The notes under the pieces were generated by a model. It did no database searches. It saw only the letters and a list, made by a program, of their open reading frames with translations, and was not told the DNA's origin. Positions 1 to 11,100 of a stretch of DNA of 64,000 nt are shown in pieces (within the stretch, counting starts at the first letter, position 1; each line of letters opens with the position of its first letter). The translations under genes and the position numbers were made by a program. The DNA is from Tranzscheliella williamsii. Its lineage: Eukaryota; Basidiomycota; Ustilaginomycetes; Ustilaginales; Ustilaginaceae. Location: positions 1 to 64,000 of the forward strand of contig JALBYF010000083.1 in the NCBI GenBank assembly GCA_023212725.1, written 5' to 3'.

Positions 1-1075
1 TGGCATCATCTGGAAGGCCGCTGTTCAGAGCTTCTCGCTGGTCTCACAAAGTACAGTACATAGCATGTAACAACAGTGATGTGGTGAAAGTGATCATAGC
101 TACTGTGACTGCTGAACGAAAGCATTCGGCCGGATCGCTAATCGGGAATCCGGGTCGGGTTAGCGAGTTAGCGGGTCGATGAATCATTTCCCTTCTATAA
201 TACTGTAGAGTTCAAAAAGTGTTAGACCATCTTAACATACAACACAGCCCACCATTGCTGAGCCAAAGATATACAGCCCTCAAGCCAAGTCGCCACTGTC
301 CGTCTCAAAGACCATCTGTCAAGAGAAACAAAGCAGTGTGAGTGTACTCTGCCCAGCTCGACAAACGCAGACTTGGCATGTTAGGGAGCGGAGCGTTTTG
401 GAGTGCGATCAGCGGGCAAGAGCAGGACCAGAGCCAGTCATGAGTGTAGGATGGCTGTGCTGAGCCGAACAGTGGGTCACGACAGCCTTGCAGCAGGATG
501 GGCGGTCCATGCAAAGCACGCTCCTGTGCAGCCCCAAATCAAACGCTTATGACTGCCGGTTACTCTAAATAGAACAGAAGGCTACCTGGCAACTAACCCC
601 CCTCATCATAATATTATTCTACCACTTTCCAAGAAATACGCACGCACATACTAATTAGCACTACTTGGAGTTTTCAACTGTGCTACCTCGGAATCTGAAA
701 TAGGGAAACGGGTTGTATTCAACTGAAGCGTCGTTGCTTACTCAGATTGTCATTGTACAGATGGGAGAATGGCGGGGAGCTCACCATACCGGCTCACCGC
801 AGCGATCTGCCGTTGCAGTGAGCAGCCGGCTGATGCATAGAGTGGAGTTTGAACCTGCCAGATGCCCTCGAGTCGCAGTTCGCCTGGCCATCATCCCAAA
901 CCGGCCGCGCAAAGCGTTATCGCGGTCTTTGCTACCATCATCTCTACCACAAGACACATCCTCGCGACTTCAGATCACATCGCCCAGCCACCGCAACAAC
1001 TTCCCTCGTAGCAACTGCCAAACAGCGTATCAACCACATCACCTCTGCCCGTAGACAGACAATACTCTAGCCAAG
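1..1075. other. gene-free left edge, probable upstream region
   Basis: I see no convincing coding region on either strand. The possible frames are short and lack the strong C/G third-position bias of nearby genes. The last 200 bases before the ATG at 1076 are CA- and pyrimidine-rich, which fits the 5' leader of the small gene that follows. Nothing repeat-like or transposon-like was noticed. Confidence 0.5.
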
Positions 1076-1449
1076 ATGGTAAGTCTCTATCCATCCGTGC
1101 GCCCCCGACATACCCTTGCGGCCTGTCTGCCTCTTTTCCCTCGTCCACCGGCTGACTCTTTCCTTTCCGCTGTTCGATACGGTAACCTCGACAGGGTTCC
1201 TGCATGTCCAGTCCTTCTGACAAGAAGATGAAGCGGACCGACACCAACCGGTCCAACAACAAGAACAACACCGAGCTGCATCGCACCACTTCCTCTTATC
1301 AAGGCTCCGTAGCTGACGGTATGAGGTATTCTGACCGTGGCGGTGCCGCCGAGCGCGACCGCTTGACCGCCTCGCAGCTCCACAAGTCCAAGACGCTCGA
1401 GGAGCGCATTCGACAGGCCGAGCGAGAGAACAAGACCCGAATGGGATAG
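1076..1449 (+). CDS. small spliced protein with probable N-myristoylation/palmitoylation signal
   Basis: I do not recognise the family. Inferred exons are 1076-1078 (only the ATG) and 1195-1449, with an intron 1079-1194 that begins GTAAGT and ends ACAG. Splicing gives an 85-aa protein starting MGSCMSSPSDKK. Unspliced reading would have to start at the internal ATG 1204, giving 81 aa. The spliced N-terminus fits the N-myristoylation rule (Gly2, small residue at 6), with Cys4 placed for palmitoylation, so membrane attachment is inferred. The rest is hydrophilic: an Asn/Ser-rich stretch, then a charged probable helix rich in Arg/Glu near the C-terminus (LEERIRQAERENKTR). No transmembrane segment or catalytic motif is visible. 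The reading frame is preserved exactly across the junction, which supports the model. Confidence 0.6.
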
Positions 1450-1852
1450 TTTCCGCACCGCTCAGCCTACTCGATCCTTGGCTCTGACCGCCCTTGACCC
1501 ATCTCCGGTGATTTCGGCCGCCTCTCGGTTTCACAACTGTTCACCCCTTCCGAACATCATGCTTCGTGCCTTGCACAAAGACTATAGACGGCCATGCATC
1601 GCGTTGTCTGAAGCATCTCAGCCAGTCTCGTTTGTCTATATCCCGCTTTGCCAGCCGCTCGCTGGGACGACGCCGACGACGACGGTCACGCGAGCCGCTC
1701 CCCTCCTTCGCAAGATCCCGCTACAGACGTTTCCTCCTGTTCCGTGGCAATTTCAACGCCCGTCTTCTCTCTGTATATCTCGAATCTGAATGTGATCCCG
1801 CCCGGAATGGACGGCCGACTGGCACTCGCCTCGGCAGGTGTTTCTACATGCG
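1450..1852. other. convergent 3' intergenic region
   Basis: This separates the end of the small plus-strand gene from the end of the minus-strand short ORF. It is pyrimidine-rich with no coding support, and is probably two facing 3' untranslated regions. Confidence 0.45.
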
Positions 1853-2196
1853 CTAGGGCAAAGGTGCAACGAATTGTATAGAGCCGCGGCGGATGGTGGG
1901 CAGGTAGAAAAGGCCGATGAAGACCTTGCCGACGGAATGTGCGGCGTTTTCCCAGGCGAAGAACCTGGCGGGGACGAGCGGGGTGAGGGTGTTGTTGGTG
2001 AGGGCGGGAGTTTGCGCGGTTCGGCTTTGGTGGGTGGCGAGGGACTCGAAGCGCGCGTAGCTGCCGCGCAGGATGCTCACGGGGACCTTGTAGAGATGCC
2101 CTGCGATGTCGGCGAGCTCAGCGTCGGAGCGCGGCTGTAGTCGTCCGGGCAGCCGACGGCCGGCGCGCTGGGGTTGGGTGGCGCGATCTCGACCAT
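1853..2196 (-). CDS. short hypothetical ORF with an apparent frameshift
   Basis: Two minus-strand frames here are each coding-like and join end to end. The first starts at ATG 2196 in a good context (GCCATGG) and reads MVEIAPPNPSAPAVGCPDDY. Its codons are strongly C/G-ending until about 2130. From about 2128 the bias moves to a second frame, which reads SDAELADIAGHLYKVPVS and continues to a TAG at 1853. One missing base near 2129-2131 would explain this. A 23-nt GT...AG segment (2134-2156) also restores frame but is too short for a normal fungal intron. The joined product would be about 114 aa, with an aromatic, partly hydrophobic C-terminal third. The family is not recognised. It may be a decayed gene, a sequencing error, or a coincidence of composition. 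Confidence 0.4.
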
Positions 2197-2548
2197 GGCT
2201 GTGCCGCCTGCGATGTCGATGGTGCGCGCGTGGTGCGGTGAGCTGTTCGACGCTCTCACAGGCAGTCGCTTGTCCGCTCCAGTTGCGCCGCACGCACCCC
2301 GCAACGTGATGACGCAGCCATCATCCTGACCACGGCGCCCGTGCGACTGGGCGCCACAGACGCGCTTGTCACGCAGTGTCCTGACACCCCTTGGCACTGC
2401 CTGTCTGGCATCTTCAGTAACGCGGGGCAACGCGGCACACTTTCTACGCGTATAGAAAAAGACGGGCGGGACAGAACGGTGGCACAAGAGCTAGGTGTAC
2501 AGAGTCAGGACGGTGGTGGCAAACCAGGAGAGCGGAGGAGTGGGTTGC
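2197..2548. other. XRN1 3' flank / short-ORF upstream region
   Basis: This lies between the XRN1 stop and the ATG of the short minus-strand ORF. Frames run through it on the minus strand, but with weak codon bias beyond about 2260. No conserved feature was recognised. Confidence 0.35.
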
Positions 2549-5500
2549 TCAAGCAGCGGCACCGCCGCGGCCGCGCGGAGCGCCGTGGCCTTTGCTGGGT
2601 GCGGCGCCACGGCCGCGACCACCGTGACCGCCGCGTTTCGCGCTGGCGTCAGAAGCCGACGGCGCAGGCTTGCCCGACAATGGAGCGTTTGGAGCGGCCG
2701 AAGGAGCGCCGTTTCGCTGGGCAGTAGAGCCGCCGCGACCGCCGCCACGCTGCGGTCCACGGTGGGCAGGTGCAGTGCGAGTGTTGGCATCAGTGTCGAC
2801 ACTAGCGTCGGCTTTGGCGGGAGGCTTGATCCCCAAGGCAGCCATCAGCGGGTTGATCTCCTCGACAGAGCTCTGAGCGGCCGAGGCGGCTCGGCCGGGC
2901 CGGTGAGTTCCGCTCGCGACGCCAGAAAAGGCAATGTCCTGCGAAACTTGGGCGCGCGGCTGCTTAGGACGCTGCAGAATCTGCGTGCTTCCACCGCGAC
3001 CGCGACCTTGTGTCGCGGCAGCATTGGGCGTGAACGCATTAGGCGGTCTGTACGGGCCCCCCGAACCGGCACCGTGACCATGTCCGTTGCTTGGTCCAGC
3101 TTTTTGGCCACTGCCGTTGCCTTGGTGTCCATTCGCTCTAATGGGTCCAAGTGTCCGTTCGAGGGCGCTGCCGACAGAAGCACTGGTATCGCTGACGCTG
3201 GCGGCGCCAGCACAGACAAACTGTGGCTGGCTGAGGTTCAAGACGCTGACAAACGACACAGTAGCTCCCTTATACGGAGCGCAACGATCGCCGAGCGTGG
3301 TGCCACTCAGGAATGGCACGTCGAACACGACCTCGAGCGAGGTACTGTTGATGCCAACCACCACACCGCGAGCGGAGAGCGGGACGTTGCCGCTGTCCTG
3401 GACCATGATCACCCGATCGCCGAGCTCAAAGCGCTGAGCCTGCAAACGGAACGGCGCGTGGGCAGGTTTGAGCAGCGCAGTTCGCGGAATGCCCTTGACG
3501 TAGACCCGCTTGACTTGAGAAGCTGCACCGTTAGCGGTTCGCAGGCTCATCAGCTTCGCAGTGAACGCCTCGATCTGCTGGATCGTATCCTTAGGCAGCT
3601 GTTCGGCATACAGCGGGACTGTTTCAAGATCACGGACACCTTTGGCCTTGATCCAGGCCTTGAGCTCGGCCATCTTTTCGTCCACCACATCGTCGTCCCA
3701 AACCTGCGAGGCTCGAGTGACGTCAACCCCGGACTTGTGGGCCAGCATCTGTGCAATCTCGGGAAAGTTCTGAACGTAGTCCTTAACCAGCGCGAGCGTC
3801 TGGTCCGAGAACTCCCATCCCGCTGCCGACCTCCTTGAGTATCCTAAAACCTTTTCGCCTTTGGCTTCAAATTTGAGACTAAGACCAACGTTCACCTTCT
3901 GATCCTTCCAGGACAGCATTAGGCTCGAGGTGAGCTTGGCAAGCGCCAATGATGTCAATCCGCACTTCTTCGCGACGTGGTAGGATGGGTAGTACTGAAC
4001 ACGCGCCCGTGAGGCGACCAGTTGTCGTAGATGCGCGTTCTCTTTGGCTTGATTAGGGAAGAAGGCAGCCTCAATGGCGAGGAGCGAGTCGGTAGCCCCG
4101 ATCACGTGGGCAGGAATCCCATAAGCATGCTCGCCCAGGAAGAAGACCTTGGTTTTGTCCGGGTATTCTTCTTTCACGGGCTTGGCTGGCGACTCCAGGT
4201 ATCGAGCATCGTCATGAACGACGTTGGTGACGGTCAGCTGAACCGGCAGGTGGACCTCTTTGCTGTGGCTCTCCTCGTAGTCCTTGATGAAGGCGCCGTC
4301 ATCAAGTCTCCTAAGACCTTTCAGCGGTCGGACATGTACCAGCATTTCCACATCGCCAATCAGCACGCCCATACGCTTGCTGTATCGGTACTCAGCCTGC
4401 TCAGCCTTGCGAAGGAAGTCGTTCTGTGCATCATTTTGATGCTGATTGGCGACGACTTTTTGCTGCCCATTTATCAGACCCATTTCATAACGGAACAGGT
4501 GGTCCGAAACGCCAACAACAAGACCTTCGGCCAGGAAAGGCCAGTTGAGGAACGCGCGCTTGCCAATCATGGACTGGGCAATGGCCTCGGCCTTGATGTT
4601 GTCGTATGTGTTCTCGACAGTAATCACCATACTGACGCCCTTAGATTCGGATTGGAAAATGTTGACGCCGTGATGACCGAGGCGGCCATAGTGAGGCAAC
4701 GTCTTCAAGCTGGGGAATCCAGCAAGGGCGCGCACACCGAGCTCGACGCCATCTGGCAGACCTTGGACCAATTTTCTACCATTCAGCGTAGGAAGGTTAA
4801 AGTCTTTTACGTTGGCTCGGCAGTGGACGATATCGGGGAAAGTTCCCGGAAGGCTGGAAGGGAAAAACGTTTCTTCGTCCTCGTTATAAGTGAACACTCG
4901 TGAAGGGCCAAAGTCGTTCCGCTTCCGTTCCTCAATAGAGAGGTATACTTCGCGCTTGTTCAGGGCGTCAAGTAGCCTTGTTTCGTCGATGAAAGGAATC
5001 TTAACCACGGCTTCCCATTCCTGCTTCTTGCCGTTGAGATCGGCAGCAAAGTTGGTGGGATAGAAATCGATGATGGGAGAATCCGGATCGGTCATAAGAT
5101 CACGGAAGGCGGGAGGGATATGTGAATTAGACAGAGCCGGGAGAACCCCCATAAGCTGGTCAAAAGGCCGGAACGGCGTGCCAAGCTTGAAATCAAACTT
5201 CATCTGACTAACGTTCTTGAGGTCAGATATCTTGGGAGCGTAGTGGTAATCGTAGAACCAGCTCCAGGATGCGACGCCTTCGTAGTAGTAGCGCAGTACC
5301 CACTGAAGGCCTTCAATGTAACGGTAGGCGAGCTTATGCATCTCAACCTCATTGTTGTAATCGATTTCAAGTTTCTCCTTGTAGTAATCCCGTTTCCAGG
5401 TTGTCATTTGAGCATCGAGGCGGTTCTGGTAGTCCTCTTCGACGTCAATCTCGTCATCATCGGCTGTGTCGATCTTAGCCTTGAGGTAACGGCTGAGCAC

Positions 5501-7030
5501 CCTATCGACAGCAATGTCGGACTCGGATTGTGCGGCGGTGCTGCGCTTGGGCGCAGACTCGGCCGCCACAGTCTCTTCTTCCTCGTCGTCCGAATCGGCT
5601 CCGCTGTCATCATCTTCGTCTTCATCCGAAATGCCGTCGCTGTCGTCCTGATCGACGGGAATCGAGGGGAAGGCCAGCGTAATAGCAGCCAGTCCCGTCG
5701 CGGGTTCGATTTTGTTGAAAGAGGTTCGAAGCTTGAGGCTGGAAGCGAGATCTTCCAGGAACCGCTTGTCCTTATTGGGCAAGTCGGCGGGAATGAGCAG
5801 TTCTTTCGGAGCGCCGGCAGGATCATGCCGTTGCGCCATGATGAAAGCATGAACCTTATCGAAAAGCTTTCGTTGCGGCTTGGTCAAAACAAGACCACCT
5901 TTGGCTTTGGCTTGGCCGATGGCCTTGGTCTTCTTGGAGATCTTGGCCTTGTGTGGAGCGGAATCGCCGTAATCTCTCTCGAACTGCTCCATTTCGACCT
6001 TGCACAGTTCGTTAAGGATGAGCTCGAGGCGGTCGGTACGTAGGACACCACTTTCATTGAGATATCCACCAGCCGCGGGAAGGACGCGTTTATAGATGTT
6101 GAAGAGGAGATCCAACGCTCCTTCGTTGATGTGCAGACCAGGCAGATGTGGCAGGAAGTCATTGCCAACAAAGATGTTGAGAAGAATAAAGTCGTCAATG
6201 ATCCTTTCAAAGTCGTAAGTAAAGGGTAGGAAGGACCGCAGATCCTGGAATTCCAAGTCAAGGTATTCTCGGAAGAGAGAAAGATGCAAAAGGAAGAAGT
6301 TCTGAGTTTCCAGGGATCCCTTGGACTTTCGCCGAGGTCCAAACTGCACTTCTTCGCGCAAGAGACAGAAATGGGGATCGTGGCTGAGCAGACCGAGCAT
6401 GACCAGGTCGGCATCAAGCCCGTAAAGGCAATGACGAACATTGGGGTTGTAGTCGGGTTGAGCCTTGCAAAGACGGACGTACTCCATGATTTTGTGCTCG
6501 CCCTCGCCGGGGACGTCATGGCCAGAAAGGATGACCTGAACATTGCGCCAGTCGGCGTCTTCAGTGATCTTTTTGGCAATAAAGTATTGGAGCTGCTGAG
6601 AAAGTTTGGCCATGAAGGGGGTACCTGGGGTGATACAGTTGGAGTCGAATGCTTCCTCTTCGGGAAGGACCTCGCCACGTCGTTCTGCCTTGTCTTTCAA
6701 TTCTTTAGCCTCTTTGGCGGTACGGAAACGACGCGATCGCTGTTGGTTCATCTTGGCACGCGGCGCAACGCCATCGATAGCGAGGAAGAAGACTTTTTTG
6801 GGCTTGATCTTGTAGAAGAGGTGCTCTATATATGCGAAAACAGCTAAAAATATCTGTTCCTCGGTGATACGGAACGAAGCGTTTGAGTCGTCGGGGTGAG
6901 AGCAATTGTGGATGATGCCATTCATGTCCAAGTAGAGATTGTCAAACTCGGGAATCTTGTTCTCCTCTATGAGCTGACTGATGAGCGGATACCGCTCGGA
7001 CATGAAGCGGAAAAACTTGGGGATACCCAT
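2549..7030 (-). CDS. XRN1: 5'-3' exoribonuclease Xrn1
   Basis: Cytoplasmic 5'-3' exoribonuclease that degrades decapped 5'-monophosphate mRNA. The frame opens upstream at 7105, but translation very likely starts at the internal ATG 7030 (MGIPKFFRFMSERYP), the family's invariant N-terminus, giving 1493 aa against about 1528 in yeast. Catalytic residues are intact: Asp35 in LYLDMNG, Asp86 in FFLAIDG, the basic 5'-phosphate pocket (RAKMNQQRSRRFR, about 91-103), PGEGEHKIM (about 174-182), Asp206 and Asp208 in YGLDADLVM, and FVGNDFLPHLPG. A very acidic Asp/Glu/Ser insert falls around residues 465-505, between the nuclease core and the later domains. The last 200 residues are low-complexity and rich in Gly/Arg/Ala/Pro with RGG-like runs, as in many fungal Xrn1 tails. 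MGIPKFF and the spacing of the active-site aspartates distinguish it from nuclear Rat1/Xrn2. Confidence 0.97.
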   Translation of the reverse strand: MGIPKFFRFMSERYPLISQLIEENKIPEFDNLYLDMNGIIHNCSHPDDSNASFRITEEQIFLAVFAYIEHLFYKIKPKKVFFLAIDGVAPRAKMNQQRSRRFRTAKEAKELKDKAERRGEVLPEEEAFDSNCITPGTPFMAKLSQQLQYFIAKKITEDADWRNVQVILSGHDVPGEGEHKIMEYVRLCKAQPDYNPNVRHCLYGLDADLVMLGLLSHDPHFCLLREEVQFGPRRKSKGSLETQNFFLLHLSLFREYLDLEFQDLRSFLPFTYDFERIIDDFILLNIFVGNDFLPHLPGLHINEGALDLLFNIYKRVLPAAGGYLNESGVLRTDRLELILNELCKVEMEQFERDYGDSAPHKAKISKKTKAIGQAKAKGGLVLTKPQRKLFDKVHAFIMAQRHDPAGAPKELLIPADLPNKDKRFLEDLASSLKLRTSFNKIEPATGLAAITLAFPSIPVDQDDSDGISDEDEDDDSGADSDDEEEETVAAESAPKRSTAAQSESDIAVDRVLSRYLKAKIDTADDDEIDVEEDYQNRLDAQMTTWKRDYYKEKLEIDYNNEVEMHKLAYRYIEGLQWVLRYYYEGVASWSWFYDYHYAPKISDLKNVSQMKFDFKLGTPFRPFDQLMGVLPALSNSHIPPAFRDLMTDPDSPIIDFYPTNFAADLNGKKQEWEAVVKIPFIDETRLLDALNKREVYLSIEERKRNDFGPSRVFTYNEDEETFFPSSLPGTFPDIVHCRANVKDFNLPTLNGRKLVQGLPDGVELGVRALAGFPSLKTLPHYGRLGHHGVNIFQSESKGVSMVITVENTYDNIKAEAIAQSMIGKRAFLNWPFLAEGLVVGVSDHLFRYEMGLINGQQKVVANQHQNDAQNDFLRKAEQAEYRYSKRMGVLIGDVEMLVHVRPLKGLRRLDDGAFIKDYEESHSKEVHLPVQLTVTNVVHDDARYLESPAKPVKEEYPDKTKVFFLGEHAYGIPAHVIGATDSLLAIEAAFFPNQAKENAHLRQLVASRARVQYYPSYHVAKKCGLTSLALAKLTSSLMLSWKDQKVNVGLSLKFEAKGEKVLGYSRRSAAGWEFSDQTLALVKDYVQNFPEIAQMLAHKSGVDVTRASQVWDDDVVDEKMAELKAWIKAKGVRDLETVPLYAEQLPKDTIQQIEAFTAKLMSLRTANGAASQVKRVYVKGIPRTALLKPAHAPFRLQAQRFELGDRVIMVQDSGNVPLSARGVVVGINSTSLEVVFDVPFLSGTTLGDRCAPYKGATVSFVSVLNLSQPQFVCAGAASVSDTSASVGSALERTLGPIRANGHQGNGSGQKAGPSNGHGHGAGSGGPYRPPNAFTPNAAATQGRGRGGSTQILQRPKQPRAQVSQDIAFSGVASGTHRPGRAASAAQSSVEEINPLMAALGIKPPAKADASVDTDANTRTAPAHRGPQRGGGRGGSTAQRNGAPSAAPNAPLSGKPAPSASDASAKRGGHGGRGRGAAPSKGHGAPRGRGGAAA

Positions 7031-8167
7031 GATGTCAAACTGCCCTGATGTTGTGCTTGGTGAGCTTTGGTCAAGATTAAGGGGTTTCAGTACTCGGGTT
7101 GGCACGTAGCGCCTTCACAGTATGTTGAGGCTGAAAGGATTGTGCGATGCTGAGATAAAAGTTTGGAGCCCGAAGACAAGAGATCGTAGAGGAGCGGTAC
7201 AAAAACACAAGTATGAAGGACCAGATCTAGACGAATCGCAAGAGCGGAAATAGAACAAAGAGAAGAGGATGCGCCCAGAAGATTAGCAAAGCTCGTACCA
7301 GGGTAGCAAGTGTATGGCTTCGCCTAGCTGCAAGTAAAGACAAGCGGAAGAGAACAAATATGATGGATCAGGGAGCAGTTGAAGAGAAGGAAGAAGCGCG
7401 AATGGAGGTGGCATGCATCTACTGACGGGGAATGAGCTGCGCAAGGACCGCCACATGAACGGTTTTACGTGATTCTAAAATGTTAGACCGAAGGAATGGT
7501 GATCGGGGTAGCGTTTTTGCCCCTGCCATTCTAGTGACCCGCCCGCTGTTGCATAGCCCTACAGGGCTTCTCGCTCACGCAAGCTTCCCAATAAAGGGTA
7601 GAGTACTGCCCATGCTACTAGCTGGCAATCATACTACAACTGCGAGGTGGCTGCGCAAGTGGCAACAATGATGTCTATGTCGACGTCCTCGTACCTTTGA
7701 TGGGCTTATGGCATGGTCGACTCAGCCACTCACACATATTCACGACTCGAATTGCGAATCCGCTGAGTATTGCGGTGAGGGCCACGCAACTCAAGCAAAC
7801 AGCCGATTTGTATTCAGCTGCAGCCCTCAAAAGGTAGCCGGTAATTGGCCGGTTTGTACTTGCTCCACCTTGGGAATAGTCACAGTCAGCCGTGGATTAT
7901 CATTCCATTACTATTCCGAAGCAGGCCAAAGCCAGCCCTCTGCGATCATCCCATATGGCTTCCCTTTGATCCACTTCCCCGTTGGCTCTCGTCTTCACAC
8001 CACCCCCCCGCAAACCTACGTTGGCACCGGTGCTCTCCTGTTTACTCCTGATCCAGCTGCTCGAACCCTGGCAGCCTTAGAAGCAAGATCCTGGGCAGCG
8101 TGCCGCCAACGCCCCTCAACTGCTTCGTGTCCATCACCGCCGTCACAGCCTATACAAGCTTGGCAGC
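7031..8167. other. divergent XRN1/Lon promoter region
   Basis: About 1.1 kb between two genes transcribed away from each other, so it should hold both promoters. The possible ORFs are short with poor codon bias. A C-rich tract (about 7995-8010) lies upstream of the Lon start. No hidden exon was found. Confidence 0.5.
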
Positions 8168-11100
8168 ATGATTCCTTCGCAGAGGTACGCCGCTAGCAAC
8201 GCAGCTCGCTTGCGGGTTTCAGCACCTGCCAATGTCAGAGGGCTCGGCTCGCTAGCCTCGGTAGCATCCACCTCGCGCCTGCCCAGCTCGAGCAGCCACT
8301 CAACTCCCACATCTCGTCTGCGGCTCTTCCCGACTTCAGCATCGCCGGCTTACAGTCATGGCCGCTCCGTCTTCACCTCGTCCCCGCAGCTCTTCCCGCG
8401 TACCAAGAAACTAGACAGGATGCTTCAAGAGGGCGAGCAGGAGCAAGGCGAAGAGCACGATGTTGAAAAGGATCAGAAGCGTCAAGACCGCGGTGACGAC
8501 AAACCAAAAAATGAGTCCACAGCGTCCGCGTCCGCTTCAGGCTCTGCTGTTGGCGGTGTTGGTGCCTCCTCAGCTGGCGAAAGTGGCTCTTCCGGTTCCG
8601 GCTCCGGTTCCAGCTCCGGCTCCGGCTCCGCTCCTGGCTCGGCCTCGGGGAGCAGCAACTCCGGCTCTTCTTCCACCTCTATCTCCCGTTCCACTGTGCC
8701 TTCCGTCTATCCTCAAGTCCTCGCTTTACCCATTACGCGACGTCCCCTCTTTCCAGGTTTCTACAAAGCCGTTGTCATCAAGAACAAGGCCGTATGTGCA
8801 GCCATCAAGGAGTCTCTCAAGCGCGGTCAACCCTATATTGGTGCATTCTTATTGAAGGACGAGGAGGAAGATGCCGACGTCATCACCGACCTATCCAAAG
8901 TTCACAAAGTGGGTGTTTTCGCTCAGGTCACCAGTGTATTTCCGGTCCAGGGGAGTGGACAGACCGGTTCTAAGAAGGGCAAAGATGGTGAAACCAAGTC
9001 TGACGAAGAAGAGGGCATCACTGCCGTGCTTTACCCTCACCGAAGGATCCGCATTGATGAACTGATCACTCCGAGCGGCCAAACCATTCCATCTCCGCCA
9101 CCAGGTACAGAAGGAGCTGGTCCCGCCAATCCCATCAGTGACGAAGCAGCCAACGAGGTTGCAAAGGCAGCCAGCATAGCACGTGTTCATGAAATTCAAC
9201 AGGAAGCCCGAGACGACGGTCTGCTTCCCGAGGTCAACGATGCCAGTGCAGCACAAGTTCGGCAGGATGTCGCTCCCAGCGCGTCTGCGCCACCTCTTGA
9301 TACCACAGTCGCCACGACAGATGAAGCAACAGCTCAAGACGGTCAAGGCATGCCGTCCCATTCGGCGCCATTCCAGACTTCTTTCCTGCAGGACTATACC
9401 GTTTCCCTTGTCAACGTCACCAACCTGGCCGCCGCTCCTTACGACAAGAGAAACGACCAGTACATTCGTGCAGTAATGTCGGAGCTGATTAGTGTATTCA
9501 AGGACATTGCGCAACTCAACCCTTTGTTCCGTGATCAAATCGCCAATTTCTCCATTTCACAGGGAGCGGGCAACGTCTTTGAGGAACCTGAGAAGCTCGC
9601 TGACTTTGCGGCTGCTGTCTCTACCGGCGAAGTCGGCGAACTGCAGTCTGTCCTTGAGGCCCTCGACATCCGAGAAAGGTTGCAAAAGGCACTTGTTGTC
9701 CTTAAGAAGGAACTTATGAACGCTCAACTACAGAGCAAGATCAGCAAAGACGTGGAATCCAAGATCCAAAAGCGGCAGCGTGAGTACTACCTCATGGAGC
9801 AGCTCAAAGGTATCAAGAAGGAGCTCGGCATTGAGAGCGATGGCAAGGACAAAATGGTCGACAAATTCCGGGAGAAGGCAGCCGAGCTGAGAATGCCAGA
9901 GTCTGTTCGCAAAGTCTTTGACGAAGAACTCAACAAGCTGCAAACGCTTGAGCCTGCCGCCAGCGAATTCAATGTTACACGAGGCTATCTTGACTGGCTC
10001 ACCAACATCCCATGGGGAGTCCACTCTCCCGAGAACTATTCCATCTCCAATGCGACCGGCGTCCTGGACGAGGACCACTACGGTCTCACAGACGTCAAGG
10101 ATCGGATCTTGGAATTCCTCGCCGTTGGCAAGCTAAAGGGCACGGTGGAAGGAAAAATCATATGTCTAGTAGGACCCCCTGGTGTCGGTAAGACATCGAT
10201 CGGAAAGTCGATCGCACGGGCTGTCGAGCGTCAATTCTTCCGATTTAGCGTCGGTGGACTGAGTGACGTGGCCGAGATCAAGGGACATCGAAGAACCTAT
10301 GTAGGTGCCATGCCGGGCAAAGCTATCCAGGCTCTGAAAAAGGTGGGCACCGAGAATCCCCTGATCTTGATTGACGAAGTGGACAAGATTGGCAGGGGCC
10401 ACAACGGCGACCCTTCATCGGCGCTGCTCGAGATGCTCGACCCTGAGCAAAATGGCTCTTTCCTGGATCACTACATGGATGTTCCTGTCGATCTATCGCG
10501 CGTCCTCTTTGTCTGCACGGCCAATACCCTCGACACGATTCCCCAACCCTTGCTGGATCGTATGGAGGTGATGGAAGTGTCTTCCTACACGGCCGATGAG
10601 AAGCGTCACATTGCGAGGGGCTACTTGGCCCCCCAGGCCAAGGAAGCCTCCGGATTACAGAATGCCAACATTGTGTTGCCCGACGAGACCATCGAATTCC
10701 TCATCAAACACCACGCCCGGGAAAGCGGTGTACGAGGTCTGCGCAAATTGCTCGAAAAGGTGTATCGCAAGATCGCCTTTGACATTGTCAAGGAGCATGG
10801 GGAGCAAGTGTTCCCCGAGCCCCAAGTGGGCGAGCTCGCCAGTAAAAAGGTGGAGACAGCTGCCAGGAAGGATGTTGCTGATGCGTCTGCTGCCGGCTCG
10901 GTCGACAGCAATTCCCAGTCGGTAACACCACCACCCGAGCCCACGAGCACGGGCGAGCCCAAATCGGGAATCGCTGGCAGCAACGCCAAGAACGATAAGG
11001 ACAGCGACGTCACTCCCTTTGTCGAACCCTCTGCGACCTCCACTCCGGAATCGCCTTCGGCGCCCGGTACCGAAAAAGCGCCTGACAGTGAGCCGCTCCA

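Noticed and set aside
2495..6847. Several long plus-strand frames (for example 2495-3838, 4031-4903, 5243-6043) opposite XRN1
   Set aside because: They mirror the XRN1 codons on the other strand, have no recognisable motifs and arise from GC-rich third positions.
8540..8700. Gly/Ser codon repeat in the Lon N-terminus considered as a minisatellite
   Set aside because: It lies inside an intact coding frame and is better described as a low-complexity protein linker.
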